Positions 8,971 to 16,561 of a stretch of 64,000 bases of DNA are shown piece after piece; position 1 is the first letter of the stretch; every line of letters starts with the position of its first letter. Origin of the DNA: Mycolicibacterium peregrinum (lineage in GTDB: Bacteria > Actinomycetota > Actinomycetes > Mycobacteriales > Mycobacteriaceae); the NCBI RefSeq assembly GCF_002102345.1, contig NZ_LQPP01000048.1:124001-188000 (forward strand), given 5' to 3'. The notes beneath the pieces were generated by a model. That model saw only the letters and a list, made by a program, of their open reading frames with translations, searched no databases and was not told where the DNA came from. The position numbers were made by a program, and so were the translations under genes.

Positions 8971-10206
8971 GTGGCCGAGACCGCCGCCATGCCGGAGGCC
9001 GAACGCAAGTGGATGATCGACACGCTGCTGTCGTTGCTGCAGACTCCGAGTCCGTCGGGTCGCACCGACGCCGTGATGCAGTTGATCGGCGATATTCTCA
9101 ACGATCTGGGCGTGCCGTTCACGTTGACCCGGCGCGGTGCGTTGACCGCCGAGCTGCCTGGTGAGTCGCCCACGATCGACCGAGCGCTGGTGGTGCATGC
9201 CGACACCATCGGCTGCATGGTCCGGAATCTGAAGGACAACGGCCGCCTCGAATTGGTCCCCGTCGGCACATTCTCCGCACGGTTCGCTGCGGGTGCGCGG
9301 GTGCGGATCTTCTCCGACGACCCCGACGAGTTCTTCACGGGCACGATCATGCCGCTCAAGGCCAGCGGGCATGCCTACGGCGACGAGATCGACACCCAGC
9401 CCACCGACTGGGACCACGTCGAGGTGCGGGTGGACCGAAATGTGTCGACACGTGCGGATCTGGAACGGCTGGGTCTGAACGTGGGTGACTTCGTCGCGCT
9501 GATCGCCAGCCCCGAACTCACCGAGGACGGCTTCGTGGTGTCACGGCACCTCGACGGGAAGGCCGGGGTGGCGGTCGCGCTGGCCCTGGCCAAGACCATC
9601 GCGGAGCAAAAGATCGTGCTTCCGCACCGCGCCACTCTCATGGTGACCATCACCGAGGAAGTGGGGCACGGTGCCAGTCACGGGCTTCCGCCCGATGTGG
9701 CCGAGTTGGTTTCGGTGGATAACGCGGTCTGCGCCCCCGGACAGCACTCGATCGAACACGGCGTGACGATCCCGATGGCCGACCTGCACGGCCCGTTCGA
9801 TTATCACTTGACCCGCAAGCTCTGCCGTCTGGCCGAGGGACAGGGCATCCCGTTCGCGCGGGACGTGTTCCGCTACTACCGGTCCGATGCGGCAGCCGCC
9901 ATCGAGGCGGGCGCGGGTACCCGCGCGGCACTGCTGGGGTTCGGCCTCGACGGGAGCCACGGTTGGGAACGGACCCACCTGGACTCGTTGGAGGCCACTT
10001 ATCTGTTGCTCAACGCTTGGCTGCAGACACCGTTGACGTTTGAGGCCTGGGATTCCAGCCCGACCGGTGCACTGCGTGACTTCCCGTCCTCGAAGCAGCC
10101 GGCTCCCAGTGAGCAGTGGGTGCCGTTGTCCCGCGGCCACTTCACCGAGCCGGGGGACGCCTCGCCGGGCACGCATTGGCCGCCGTCGGAGGGCCCTCAA
10201 TCTTGA
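8971..10206 (+). CDS. M42-family metallopeptidase, NAGGN-trio type
   Basis: M42 aminopeptidase-like protein of 411 residues. Likely di-metal ligands are visible: VHADTIG (His), HLDGKAG (Asp), TEEVGHG (Glu pair), SVDNAV (Asp) and GSHGWERTH (His). The sequence resembles the subfamily annotated as osmoprotectant NAGGN system M42 peptidase, normally encoded beside an asparagine-synthase-like amidotransferase and a GNAT/ATP-grasp protein that make N-acetylglutaminylglutamine amide. Neither partner is in this window, so that pathway role is not supported here. GTG at 8971 follows GAGGTGAG. It is divergent from the frameshifted carboxypeptidase, with 75 bases between them. Confidence 0.82.
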   Translation: MAETAAMPEAERKWMIDTLLSLLQTPSPSGRTDAVMQLIGDILNDLGVPFTLTRRGALTAELPGESPTIDRALVVHADTIGCMVRNLKDNGRLELVPVGTFSARFAAGARVRIFSDDPDEFFTGTIMPLKASGHAYGDEIDTQPTDWDHVEVRVDRNVSTRADLERLGLNVGDFVALIASPELTEDGFVVSRHLDGKAGVAVALALAKTIAEQKIVLPHRATLMVTITEEVGHGASHGLPPDVAELVSVDNAVCAPGQHSIEHGVTIPMADLHGPFDYHLTRKLCRLAEGQGIPFARDVFRYYRSDAAAAIEAGAGTRAALLGFGLDGSHGWERTHLDSLEATYLLLNAWLQTPLTFEAWDSSPTGALRDFPSSKQPAPSEQWVPLSRGHFTEPGDASPGTHWPPSEGPQS

Positions 10207-10225
10207 CCTGGTGTTGAATCGAGCC

Positions 10226-10645
10226 ATGTTGAGCCTGGCCGAGATTTCGGACCGTCTGGAGATCCAGCAGTTGTTGATCGATTACTCCACGGCGATTGAC
10301 CGTCGACTATTCGATGACCTCGATGCGGTGTTCACTTCCGATGCCTACATCGACTACCGGGCGATGGGGGGCATAGACGGTCGCTATCCGGAGGTCAAGG
10401 CGTGGTTGGCCGAGGTGCTGCCGAACTTCCCGGCCTACGCCCACATGCTCGGCAACTTCGACGTCCGCATCGACGGTGACAAAGCGTCCTCGCGCACGAT
10501 CTGCTTCAACCCGATGGTGCTGCCGGGGCTGGAGCAACAGGTGTTGTTCTGCGGACTGTGGTACGAGGACGAGTTCGTACGGACCGCAGACGGTTGGCGG
10601 ATGAGCCGCCGCGTCGAGACCAAGTGTTTCGACAAGGTGGTCTGA
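10226..10645 (+). CDS. SnoaL-like/NTF2-fold protein (Rv2910c-like)
   Basis: A 139-residue protein with the SnoaL-4-type pattern: an N-terminal helix (EISDRLEIQQLLIDYSTAID), the FTSDAYIDY strand, HMLGNFDV and a terminal GWRMSRRVE strand. The fold is a cone-shaped alpha+beta barrel used by cyclases, isomerases and dehydratases, and also by non-catalytic ligand-binding proteins; no substrate can be named. ATG 10226 is chosen because it begins the conserved domain; the longer open frame from 10040 only overlaps the M42 gene. It lies directly upstream of the rpsP promoter, as Rv2910c does. Confidence 0.8.
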   Translation: MLSLAEISDRLEIQQLLIDYSTAIDRRLFDDLDAVFTSDAYIDYRAMGGIDGRYPEVKAWLAEVLPNFPAYAHMLGNFDVRIDGDKASSRTICFNPMVLPGLEQQVLFCGLWYEDEFVRTADGWRMSRRVETKCFDKVV

Positions 10646-10672
10646 CCGTCGCACTCCGCGCGCCTTACGCGC

Positions 10673-10729
10673 CGAGTGGCCGGTTGTGACACGCAACCGG
10701 CGGGACGTTGTGCGATAACTGGCCACTCG
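10673..10729. terminator. Overlapping inverted repeats, probable terminator or palindromic element
   Basis: Two perfect inverted repeats overlap. One pairs GCCGGTTG (10679-10686) with CAACCGGC (10694-10701) around a 7-base loop. The other pairs CGAGTGGCC (10673-10681) with GGCCACTCG (10721-10729). They share bases 10679-10681, so both cannot form fully at once. The position, 28 bases after the SnoaL-like gene and before the rpsP promoter block, fits a terminator. No U-tract follows. Confidence 0.55.
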
Positions 10730-10733
10730 AGCT

Positions 10734-10769
10734 GGATTTGGGCTGGTCGGCATCGTTCTGGCACAATTG
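10734..10769 (+). promoter_or_regulatory. Predicted rpsP operon promoter block
   Basis: GGATTT at 10734-10739 is followed 17 bases later by TCTGGCACAATTG at 10757-10769. The identical pair with identical spacing occurs upstream of rplS (13944-13979). CACAAT is a plausible -10 hexamer; GGATTT is too far away to be a standard -35, so it may be another conserved element. The predicted leader to the rpsP start is about 120 bases. Confidence 0.55.
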
Positions 10770-10897
10770 TGCGCTGTCTGCCCCGCGACTCGTTCAATGC
10801 GCTGCGCGGCGGTCACACACGTAAGGCAAAACCGGATCGGGCAATTCCGCCCGCATCGCTGAATTGCAGCGTGACACTCAAGGAGAAGTGCTCAAAC

Positions 10898-11353
10898 ATG
10901 GCTGTCAAGATCAAGCTCACCCGGCTTGGCAAGATCCGCAACCCCCAGTACCGCATCGCCGTCGCCGACGCGCGCACCCGCCGCGAAGGCCGCTCCATCG
11001 AGGTCATCGGGCGCTACCACCCCAAGGAAGAGCCCAGCCTGATCGAGATCGATTCGGAGCGCGCGCAGTACTGGCTGGGTGTGGGCGCGCAGCCCACCGA
11101 GCCGGTGCTGGCCCTGCTGAAGATCACCGGTGACTGGCAGAAGTTCAAGGGCCTGCCGGGCGCCGAGGGCACCCTGAAGGTCAAGGAGCCCAAGCCGTCC
11201 AAGCTGGACCTGTTCAATGCGGCGCTGGCCGAGGCTGAGAGCGGCACCGGTGCCGCGGCCGTCACGCCCAAGAAGAAGAAGGCTCCCAAGAAGGACGACG
11301 CTGCTGAGGCACCTGCCGAGGCCGCTGCCGACGACGCCGCAAGCGAGAGCTGA
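10898..11353 (+). CDS. rpsP: 30S ribosomal protein S16
   Basis: S16 stabilises the 5' domain of 16S rRNA in the small subunit. The start is ATG 10898 with AGGAGAAG upstream, giving MAVKIKLTRLGKIRNPQYRI, the canonical N-terminus. The core covers about 85 residues. The 151-residue product has a mycobacterial-type C-terminal extension rich in Lys, Ala, Asp and Glu (PKKKKAPKKDD then acidic/Ala repeats). First gene of an operon with khpA, rimM and trmD, all acting on 30S assembly, RNA or tRNA maturation. Confidence 0.97.
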   Translation: MAVKIKLTRLGKIRNPQYRIAVADARTRREGRSIEVIGRYHPKEEPSLIEIDSERAQYWLGVGAQPTEPVLALLKITGDWQKFKGLPGAEGTLKVKEPKPSKLDLFNAALAEAESGTGAAAVTPKKKKAPKKDDAAEAPAEAAADDAASES

Positions 11354-11361
11354 GCATCGCA

Positions 11362-11604
11362 GTGAGTTCTGTCGTGGTCGACGCCGTCGAGCACCTGGTC
11401 CGCGGCATCGTGGACAATCCCGACGACGTACGCGTCGACATGGTCACCAGCCGTCGTGGGCGGACCGTCGAGGTGCACGTGCACCCCGATGACCTGGGCA
11501 AGGTCATCGGTCGCGGCGGCCGCACGGCCACCGCACTGCGCACCCTGGTCGCAGGCATCGGTGGGCGCGGAATCCGCGTCGACGTGGTGGACACCGACCA
11601 GTAG
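11362..11604 (+). CDS. khpA: KH-domain RNA-binding protein KhpA
   Basis: An 80-residue single KH domain with the GxxG loop in GKVIGRGGRTA. KhpA proteins bind RNA, often together with KhpB/Jag, and affect division or translation. GTG 11362 lies 8 bases after the rpsP stop; rimM begins 10 bases after its end, so all are probably co-transcribed. Corresponds to Rv2908c by position and sequence. Confidence 0.93.
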   Translation: MSSVVVDAVEHLVRGIVDNPDDVRVDMVTSRRGRTVEVHVHPDDLGKVIGRGGRTATALRTLVAGIGGRGIRVDVVDTDQ

Positions 11605-11614
11605 CGTCGGATCC

Positions 11615-12142
11615 ATGGACCTGGTTGTCGGGCGGGTTGTCAAAGCTCACGGCATTACCGGTGAGGTCGTCGTCGAGATTCGTACCGATGACCCGGATGC
11701 CCGATTCACCCCCGGCGCGGCCCTTCGGGGCCGCGCCAAGGGGGGTGCCGAGCGCACTTTCTCAGTCGAATCCGTGCGCGATCACGCGGGTCGGTTACTG
11801 ATCCGCCTGGCCGGCGTGGCCGATCGCAACGCGGCCGACGAGTTGCGTGGCACGGTGTTCATCGTCGACACCGCCGACCTGCCCGCCATCGACGATCCCG
11901 ATGAGTTCTATGACCACGAACTCGAAGGCCTGCGGGTCGTCACGGTCGAAGGCGCCGCGGTGGGCGTGATTCGCGAGGTGCTGCACACCGCAGCCGGCGA
12001 GCTGCTGTCGGTCAAGGCCGAACCGGATGGCCGCGAAGTGTTGGTGCCGTTCGTCAGCGCCATCGTCACCTCGGTGTCCCGGGACACCGGAACCGTCGTC
12101 ATCGATCCTCCAGACGGTCTGTTGAACCTGGACCAGGTCTGA
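11615..12142 (+). CDS. rimM: 16S rRNA processing/ribosome maturation factor RimM
   Basis: RimM binds S19 and helps assemble the 30S head. The 175-residue product starts MDLVVGRVVKAHGITGEVVVE, matching the conserved N-terminal beta-barrel (VG+I..pHGi+GEv). The C-terminal PRC-barrel part includes YDHELEGLRVVT and VLVPFVSAIV. ATG 11615 is the first start that fits; the longer open frame overlaps khpA. Between khpA and trmD in a typical rpsP-rimM-trmD operon. Confidence 0.95.
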   Translation: MDLVVGRVVKAHGITGEVVVEIRTDDPDARFTPGAALRGRAKGGAERTFSVESVRDHAGRLLIRLAGVADRNAADELRGTVFIVDTADLPAIDDPDEFYDHELEGLRVVTVEGAAVGVIREVLHTAAGELLSVKAEPDGREVLVPFVSAIVTSVSRDTGTVVIDPPDGLLNLDQV

Positions 12143-12153
12143 CGGGCCGCGCA

Positions 12154-12837
12154 GTGCGTATCGACGTCATCACGATCTTCCCGGCCTACCTCGATCCGAT
12201 CCGACAGTCGTTGCCGGGCAAGGCGATCGACGCCGGGATACTCTCCGTTGCCGTGCATGACCTGCGGAACTGGACCCGCGACGTGCACCGGTCGGTGGAC
12301 GATTCGCCGTACGGTGGCGGTCCGGGCATGGTCATGAAAGCGCCCGTGTGGGGCGAAGCGCTCGACGAAATATGTTCCGAGGAAACACTTCTGGTCGTGC
12401 CGACGCCGGCAGGGCGCCCGTTTACCCAGGCTGTTGCCGAGCGCTGGAGTGCTGAGCCGCATCTGGTGTTCGCCTGTGGACGCTACGAGGGGATCGACCA
12501 GCGGGTAGCCGACGATGCGGCCCGCCGGATGCGGGTCGAAGAGGTTTCCATCGGTGATTACGTCCTCAACGGCGGCGAGTCGGCGGCACTGGTCATGATC
12601 GAGGCGGTGGTCCGGTTGATGCCCGACGTGTTGGGTAATCCGGCGTCGCACCAGCAGGATTCGCATTCCGACGGCCTGCTCGAAGGCCCCAGCTATACCC
12701 GCCCGCAGAGCTGGCGGGGCTTGGACGTGCCCGATGTGCTGTTGTCGGGGGATCACGCCAAGGTCGCGGCGTGGCGCCACGAGCAGTCGTTACAGCGCAC
12801 CCGCGAGCGCCGACCGGATCTGCTCGACGAGTCCTAG
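12154..12837 (+). CDS. trmD: tRNA (guanine-37-N1)-methyltransferase TrmD
   Basis: TrmD methylates G37 of tRNAs reading CNN codons using S-adenosylmethionine and prevents +1 frameshifting. The 227-residue SPOUT-fold protein shows DDSPYGGGPGMVMK, FACGRYEGIDQRV and the trefoil-knot SAM site SIGDYVLNGGE. The start is GTG 12154 (MRIDVITIFP). It ends tail-to-tail with lppW; the two stop codons overlap at 12834-12837. Confidence 0.97.
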   Translation: MRIDVITIFPAYLDPIRQSLPGKAIDAGILSVAVHDLRNWTRDVHRSVDDSPYGGGPGMVMKAPVWGEALDEICSEETLLVVPTPAGRPFTQAVAERWSAEPHLVFACGRYEGIDQRVADDAARRMRVEEVSIGDYVLNGGESAALVMIEAVVRLMPDVLGNPASHQQDSHSDGLLEGPSYTRPQSWRGLDVPDVLLSGDHAKVAAWRHEQSLQRTRERRPDLLDES

Positions 12838-13793
12838 ATCCGGCCGCCGGGGAACATCGTCTTGACGGCGTCGGTGATGGTGTCGCGTGCGGTGGCGGCG
12901 TTGGTGGGCTGCAGCGAGCCGATCACCATGATGAACCGACGGTCGGGGCCGACCACGCCGGTCGACAGGTGCATCCAGTCCGAACCGATACAGCACATCC
13001 AGCCCTGCTTGACCGCGACCGGCTCGGCGTAGAGGCCCTCAGGAATACCGAATCGCTGCGGGTAAGTGCCGTCCGGTTGCGTGCCGTCGATGGCGTCCGG
13101 GGTGGACTGGGCCAGGTTGGACAGGATGACGTTGGCCTGTTCGGCGGGCAGGCCGCCGCTGCCGTTCATCAACATGTCGTAGTAGCGCACCAGATCGGCC
13201 GCGGTGCTGATGGTGTTCCACCATCGCCCGTCGTTCGGACGCTGGGTCGAGCTCAAGCCGTAGCGGGCAGCCACCCGGTCGACGATGGCGCTTCCACCGC
13301 TGCGGTTCCAGAACACCTCGGCGGCGCTGTCGTCCGAGGACCGCAGCATCACGTCGAGGTTCTCGCGGTCCTCGGGGCTGAGGACTGTTTGGCGTTTGGC
13401 TTCCTGCAGCAGCAGATCGTCGGCGATGAACAGCTTGACCACCGAGGCGATGGCGATGGTCGTCGCGTTTCCGTTGGAGACCAGTTGGCCGGTGTTGCGG
13501 TCGAGGACCAGGACGGTGATCTCCGCGCCGGCATCGGCAGCGTCCTCGGTCGCCTGCTGTGCGCGGCCCTCGAGGCCCAGAAAGGCAGCGGCGGGTTCCC
13601 CGGGCGATGGCTCGGGCAGCGGAGCCATGCCGCCCTGGGGGACGACGACGGTCAGCTGCGGCAGCGCTCCGGGTGCGGCCGGGGGAGTTCCGTACACCCG
13701 GGCTTCGCAACCGACGGCTATCACGGCACTCGCCACCACTGCGGTGACGCTGGCTGCGCTCGCCATCCTCAGTTTCGACGGCCCCCGTCGCAT
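12834..13793 (-). CDS. lppW: Lipoprotein LppW, class A beta-lactamase-like fold
   Basis: A 319-residue predicted lipoprotein: hydrophobic N-terminus ending in lipobox VIAVGC (Cys about residue 29), then a Pro/Ala-rich spacer and a serine-hydrolase-like domain. A candidate SxxK is SVVK in AIASVVKLF, and SDDSAAE resembles an SDN-type motif. A clear KTG is not evident (AVKQGW may be its degenerate counterpart), so penicillin binding or hydrolysis is unproven. Position between trmD and rplS on the opposite strand matches Rv2905 (lppW) as I recall it. The substrate and role in the envelope are unknown. Confidence 0.85.
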   Translation of the reverse strand: MRRGPSKLRMASAASVTAVVASAVIAVGCEARVYGTPPAAPGALPQLTVVVPQGGMAPLPEPSPGEPAAAFLGLEGRAQQATEDAADAGAEITVLVLDRNTGQLVSNGNATTIAIASVVKLFIADDLLLQEAKRQTVLSPEDRENLDVMLRSSDDSAAEVFWNRSGGSAIVDRVAARYGLSSTQRPNDGRWWNTISTAADLVRYYDMLMNGSGGLPAEQANVILSNLAQSTPDAIDGTQPDGTYPQRFGIPEGLYAEPVAVKQGWMCCIGSDWMHLSTGVVGPDRRFIMVIGSLQPTNAATARDTITDAVKTMFPGGRI

Positions 13794-13943
13794 GGTCCTC
13801 CTTGAACCGTCAACAAAACCCGATGGGCTCTGCAGGACCGGCGCATCGGTGGATGAAGCCTAACTGTCCGGCTGGTGGCCCGCTGCTCAGTAGTGCTCGC
13901 AGTATGGTGCAGGAGTCGGGGCAAACGGGTGGACCGACCCGCC

Positions 13944-13979
13944 GGATTTCACGGTATGGGGATCCGTCTGGCACAATTG
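13944..13979 (+). promoter_or_regulatory. Predicted rplS promoter block in 323-base lppW-rplS gap
   Basis: The 13794-14116 gap holds the divergent control region of lppW and rplS and no supportable gene. GGATTT (13944-13949), then 17 bases, then TCTGGCACAATTG (13967-13979) repeats exactly the arrangement upstream of rpsP. CACAAT is the candidate -10. The leader to the rplS start would be about 130 bases and contains GC-rich sequence that could fold. Confidence 0.55.
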
Positions 13980-14116
13980 AGCAGTTGTCTGCGCAGGACT
14001 GGGCCGGCTTGTCCGCGTTCCGCTGCGAGATGCAACCCGATACACCCGAGAATAGCTTCGGCTGCGCGATCTGTACGCGCCTGCCCGGAGCAGCCAACAA
14101 CAAGGAAGTGTCACCG

Positions 14117-14458
14117 ATGAACACGCTGGACTTCGTCGATCAGGCGTCGCTGCGCGACGACATCCCGACCTTCAGCCCCGGCGACACCGTCAACGTGCAC
14201 GTGAAGGTGATCGAGGGCTCCAAGGAGCGCATCCAGGTCTTCAAGGGCGTCGTGATCCGTCGTCAGGGCGGCGGCATCCGCGAGACCTTCACCGTCCGTA
14301 AGGAGAGCTACGGCGTCGGCGTCGAGCGCACCTTCCCGGTGCATTCGCCCAACATCGATCACATCGATGTCGTGACCCGCGGTGACGTGCGTCGTGCCAA
14401 GCTCTACTACCTGCGCGAACTGCGTGGCAAGAAGGCGAAGATCAAGGAAAAGCGCTGA
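14117..14458 (+). CDS. rplS: 50S ribosomal protein L19
   Basis: L19 lies at the 30S-50S interface. The 113-residue product begins MNTLDFVDQASLRDDIP and carries IQVFKGVVIRRQGGGIRETFTVRK, SYGVGVERTFPVHSP and the basic C-terminus LRGKKAKIKEKR. ATG 14117 follows AAGGAAGTG. The signal peptidase and RNase HII genes follow on the same strand. Confidence 0.97.
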   Translation: MNTLDFVDQASLRDDIPTFSPGDTVNVHVKVIEGSKERIQVFKGVVIRRQGGGIRETFTVRKESYGVGVERTFPVHSPNIDHIDVVTRGDVRRAKLYYLRELRGKKAKIKEKR

Positions 14459-14525
14459 GCGCGCTGCTCCGCCTGACGATGCTCTCGTCGCAGGCCCGGT
14501 CACGACCGTCGCTACTGTGGTGCCT

Positions 14526-15404
14526 GTGACCGGACCTACCGACTCTGCCGACGCGCGCTCGGAGGAACGTTCCGAATCCGATTCGGACGTCGACTCTGAT
14601 TCAGGGCAGGCTTCGGACGCGCCCGGGGATGAATCGCCGGACGAGTCGCCCAAGGGCAAGCACTCCACAGCCCGCGAAATCGCCATTTTGGCGACCATCG
14701 CGCTGGTGCTCTATTACGTGACGCTGACGTTCATCGCTCGTCCGTATCTGATTCCGTCGGAATCCATGGAACCCACACTGCATGGCTGCGCCGGCTGTGT
14801 GGGTGACCGGATCATGGTCGACAAGGTGACCTACCGCTTCTCCAAGCCGGAACCCGGCGACGTGGTGGTGTTCAAGGGCCCGCCGTCGTGGAACATCGGC
14901 TACAAGTCGATCCGCTCGGACAACACCGCGATCCGCTGGGTGCAGAACGCCCTCTCCTTCGTCGGCTTCGTGCCGCCGGATGAGAACGATCTGGTCAAGC
15001 GTGTGATCGCCGTGGGCGGCCAAACGGTGCAGTGTCGTGCCGACACGGGTCTGACGGTCGACGGCAAACGCCTGAACGAGCCGTACCTGGACCCGGCCAC
15101 CATGATGGTCGACCCCAATCTCTATCCGTGTCTGGGCAATCAGTTCGGTCCGGTCACCGTCCCGCCCGATCGCCTGTGGGTGATGGGTGACAACCGGACC
15201 CATTCGGCCGACTCGCGCGCGCATTGCGACAGTCCGCGTACCGACGCCGGGGAAATCCCCGTGCAGGAACGCGTCATGTGCACCGGCGACCCGGCGGTCG
15301 GCACCGTTCCGGTGGAGAATGTGATCGGAAAGGCACGGTTCATCGCCTGGCCGCCGTCCCGATGGGGCGGTATCAATGGCGTGAACCCGCAGACCGACTC
15401 CTAG
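14526..15404 (+). CDS. lepB: Signal peptidase I
   Basis: Membrane serine protease that removes Sec/Tat signal peptides. After a ~55-residue cytoplasmic region extremely rich in Ser, Asp and Glu, a transmembrane helix (EIAILATIALVLYYVTLTFIA) leads to the catalytic SESMEPTL (Ser) and DLVKRVIAVGG (Lys) boxes, then GDNRTHSADSRAH. The 292-residue length is near the M. tuberculosis enzyme; a stretch after DSRAHC (SPRTDAGEIPVQERVMC) looks longer than I recall. GTG 14526 gives MTGPTDS, matching the MTETTDS start of Rv2903c; the open frame continues upstream into rplS but is not coding-like. Confidence 0.95.
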   Translation: MTGPTDSADARSEERSESDSDVDSDSGQASDAPGDESPDESPKGKHSTAREIAILATIALVLYYVTLTFIARPYLIPSESMEPTLHGCAGCVGDRIMVDKVTYRFSKPEPGDVVVFKGPPSWNIGYKSIRSDNTAIRWVQNALSFVGFVPPDENDLVKRVIAVGGQTVQCRADTGLTVDGKRLNEPYLDPATMMVDPNLYPCLGNQFGPVTVPPDRLWVMGDNRTHSADSRAHCDSPRTDAGEIPVQERVMCTGDPAVGTVPVENVIGKARFIAWPPSRWGGINGVNPQTDS

Positions 15405-15414
15405 GAGCTGCCCT

Positions 15415-16239
15415 GTGCCTCCAGTGGTGAAGACGTCGTGGCCGCCGCGACCGGTGATCCGGAGGTCATCCGGGCTGCGCACCCTGGAATCAGCGCTGTA
15501 TCGCAATGGACTCGGTCCGGTCGCCGGGGTCGACGAGGTGGGGCGCGGGGCCTGTGCGGGACCGTTGGTGGTGGCCGCCTGTGTACTGGGCCCCAACCGG
15601 ATGGACAGCCTGGCCTCCCTCGACGATTCCAAGAAGCTGGGCGAGCGCGAGCGGGAGCGGTTGTTCCCCCTGATCCGCCGGTATGCCCTGGCCTATCACG
15701 TGGTGTTCATCCCCTCCGACGAGGTGGACCGACTCGGTGTTCACGTGGCCAATATCGAGGGCATGCGGCGCGCGGTGGCGGGGTTGTCCCTGCGGCCCGG
15801 GTATGTGCTGTCCGACGGGTTCCGGGTTCCGGGCCTGGCGGTGCCCTCCTTGCCGGTGATCGGGGGAGACGCCGCGGCCGCCTGCATCGCTGCGGCCAGC
15901 GTGCTGGCCAAGGTGAGCAGAGACCGGCTGATGGTCGAGATGGAGCAGCACCATCCCGGCTACGGGTTCGCCGAGCACAAGGGGTACAGCACTCCCGCAC
16001 ACTCCGCGGCATTGGCAGAGTTGGGGCCGTGTGTGGAGCACCGCTACTCGTATGTGAACGTGCGGCGGGCCGCAGAGACGGTAGATGTGCGGCGGGCCGC
16101 AGAGACGGTAGATGTGCGGCGGGCCGCAGAGATGACAGACGTGCGGCGGGATATGGCACCAATGCGGCATGCTGAAACGGCGTACGCAAAGATGGTCGAC
16201 AGGGCACCAGTACAACGAGAAGGACAGCACACCAGATGA
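15415..16239 (+). CDS. rnhB: Ribonuclease HII with repeated C-terminal tail
   Basis: RNase HII cleaves RNA in RNA-DNA hybrids, notably misincorporated ribonucleotides. GVDEVGRGACAGPLVVAA carries the first acidic residues, LDDSKKL and the GGDAAAACIAAASVLAKVSRD block follow, and HPGYGFAEHKGYSTPAH closes the core by about residue 215. The remaining ~60 residues contain three copies of VRRAAETVD-like sequence and no known domain. GTG 15415 is the best start. It overlaps the next gene by ATGA (16236-16239), indicating translational coupling. Confidence 0.94.
   Translation: MPPVVKTSWPPRPVIRRSSGLRTLESALYRNGLGPVAGVDEVGRGACAGPLVVAACVLGPNRMDSLASLDDSKKLGERERERLFPLIRRYALAYHVVFIPSDEVDRLGVHVANIEGMRRAVAGLSLRPGYVLSDGFRVPGLAVPSLPVIGGDAAAACIAAASVLAKVSRDRLMVEMEQHHPGYGFAEHKGYSTPAHSAALAELGPCVEHRYSYVNVRRAAETVDVRRAAETVDVRRAAEMTDVRRDMAPMRHAETAYAKMVDRAPVQREGQHTR
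16060..16140 (+). repeat. Three 27-bp in-frame tandem repeats in the rnhB 3' end
   Basis: Units at 16060-16086 and 16087-16113 are identical; 16114-16140 differs in its last third, and a partial fourth unit starts at 16141. Each encodes VRRAAETVD or a variant. The repeat lies past the catalytic core, in the poorly conserved tail. Confidence 0.93.
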
Positions 16240-16541
16240 GCGCCGAGGATCTCGAGAAGTATGAAACCGAGATGGAGCTCTCGCTTTACCGCGAATACAA
16301 GGACATCGTCGGGCAGTTCAGCTATGTCGTCGAGACGGAGCGCCGGTTCTACCTGGCCAACAGCGTGGAGCTGATTCCGCGTAACTCCGAGGGCGAGGTC
16401 TACTTCGAGTTGCGGCTCGCCGACGCCTGGGTGTGGGACATGTACCGGCCGGCCCGGTTCGTCAAGCAGGTCCGGGTGATCACGTTCAAGGACGTGAACA
16501 TCGAAGAGGTCGAGAAGCCCGAACTGCGGTTGCCGGAGTAG
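16236..16541 (+). CDS. DUF2469 family protein (Rv2901c-like)
   Basis: A 101-residue acidic protein starting MSAEDLEKYETEMELSLYRE, diagnostic of DUF2469, an actinobacterial family of unknown function conserved next to rnhB. No signal peptide or membrane segment. The C-terminus (RPARFVKQVRVITFKDVNIEEVEKPELRLPE) is strongly conserved in the family as I recall. It overlaps rnhB by four bases, so it is coupled to it. Confidence 0.93.
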   Translation: MSAEDLEKYETEMELSLYREYKDIVGQFSYVVETERRFYLANSVELIPRNSEGEVYFELRLADAWVWDMYRPARFVKQVRVITFKDVNIEEVEKPELRLPE

Positions 16542-16561
16542 CAGCGGACAGGGGGCCGGCG

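Noticed and set aside
16060..16140. Short repeats as a possible CRISPR array
   Set aside because: Units are directly contiguous without spacers and lie in frame inside rnhB.
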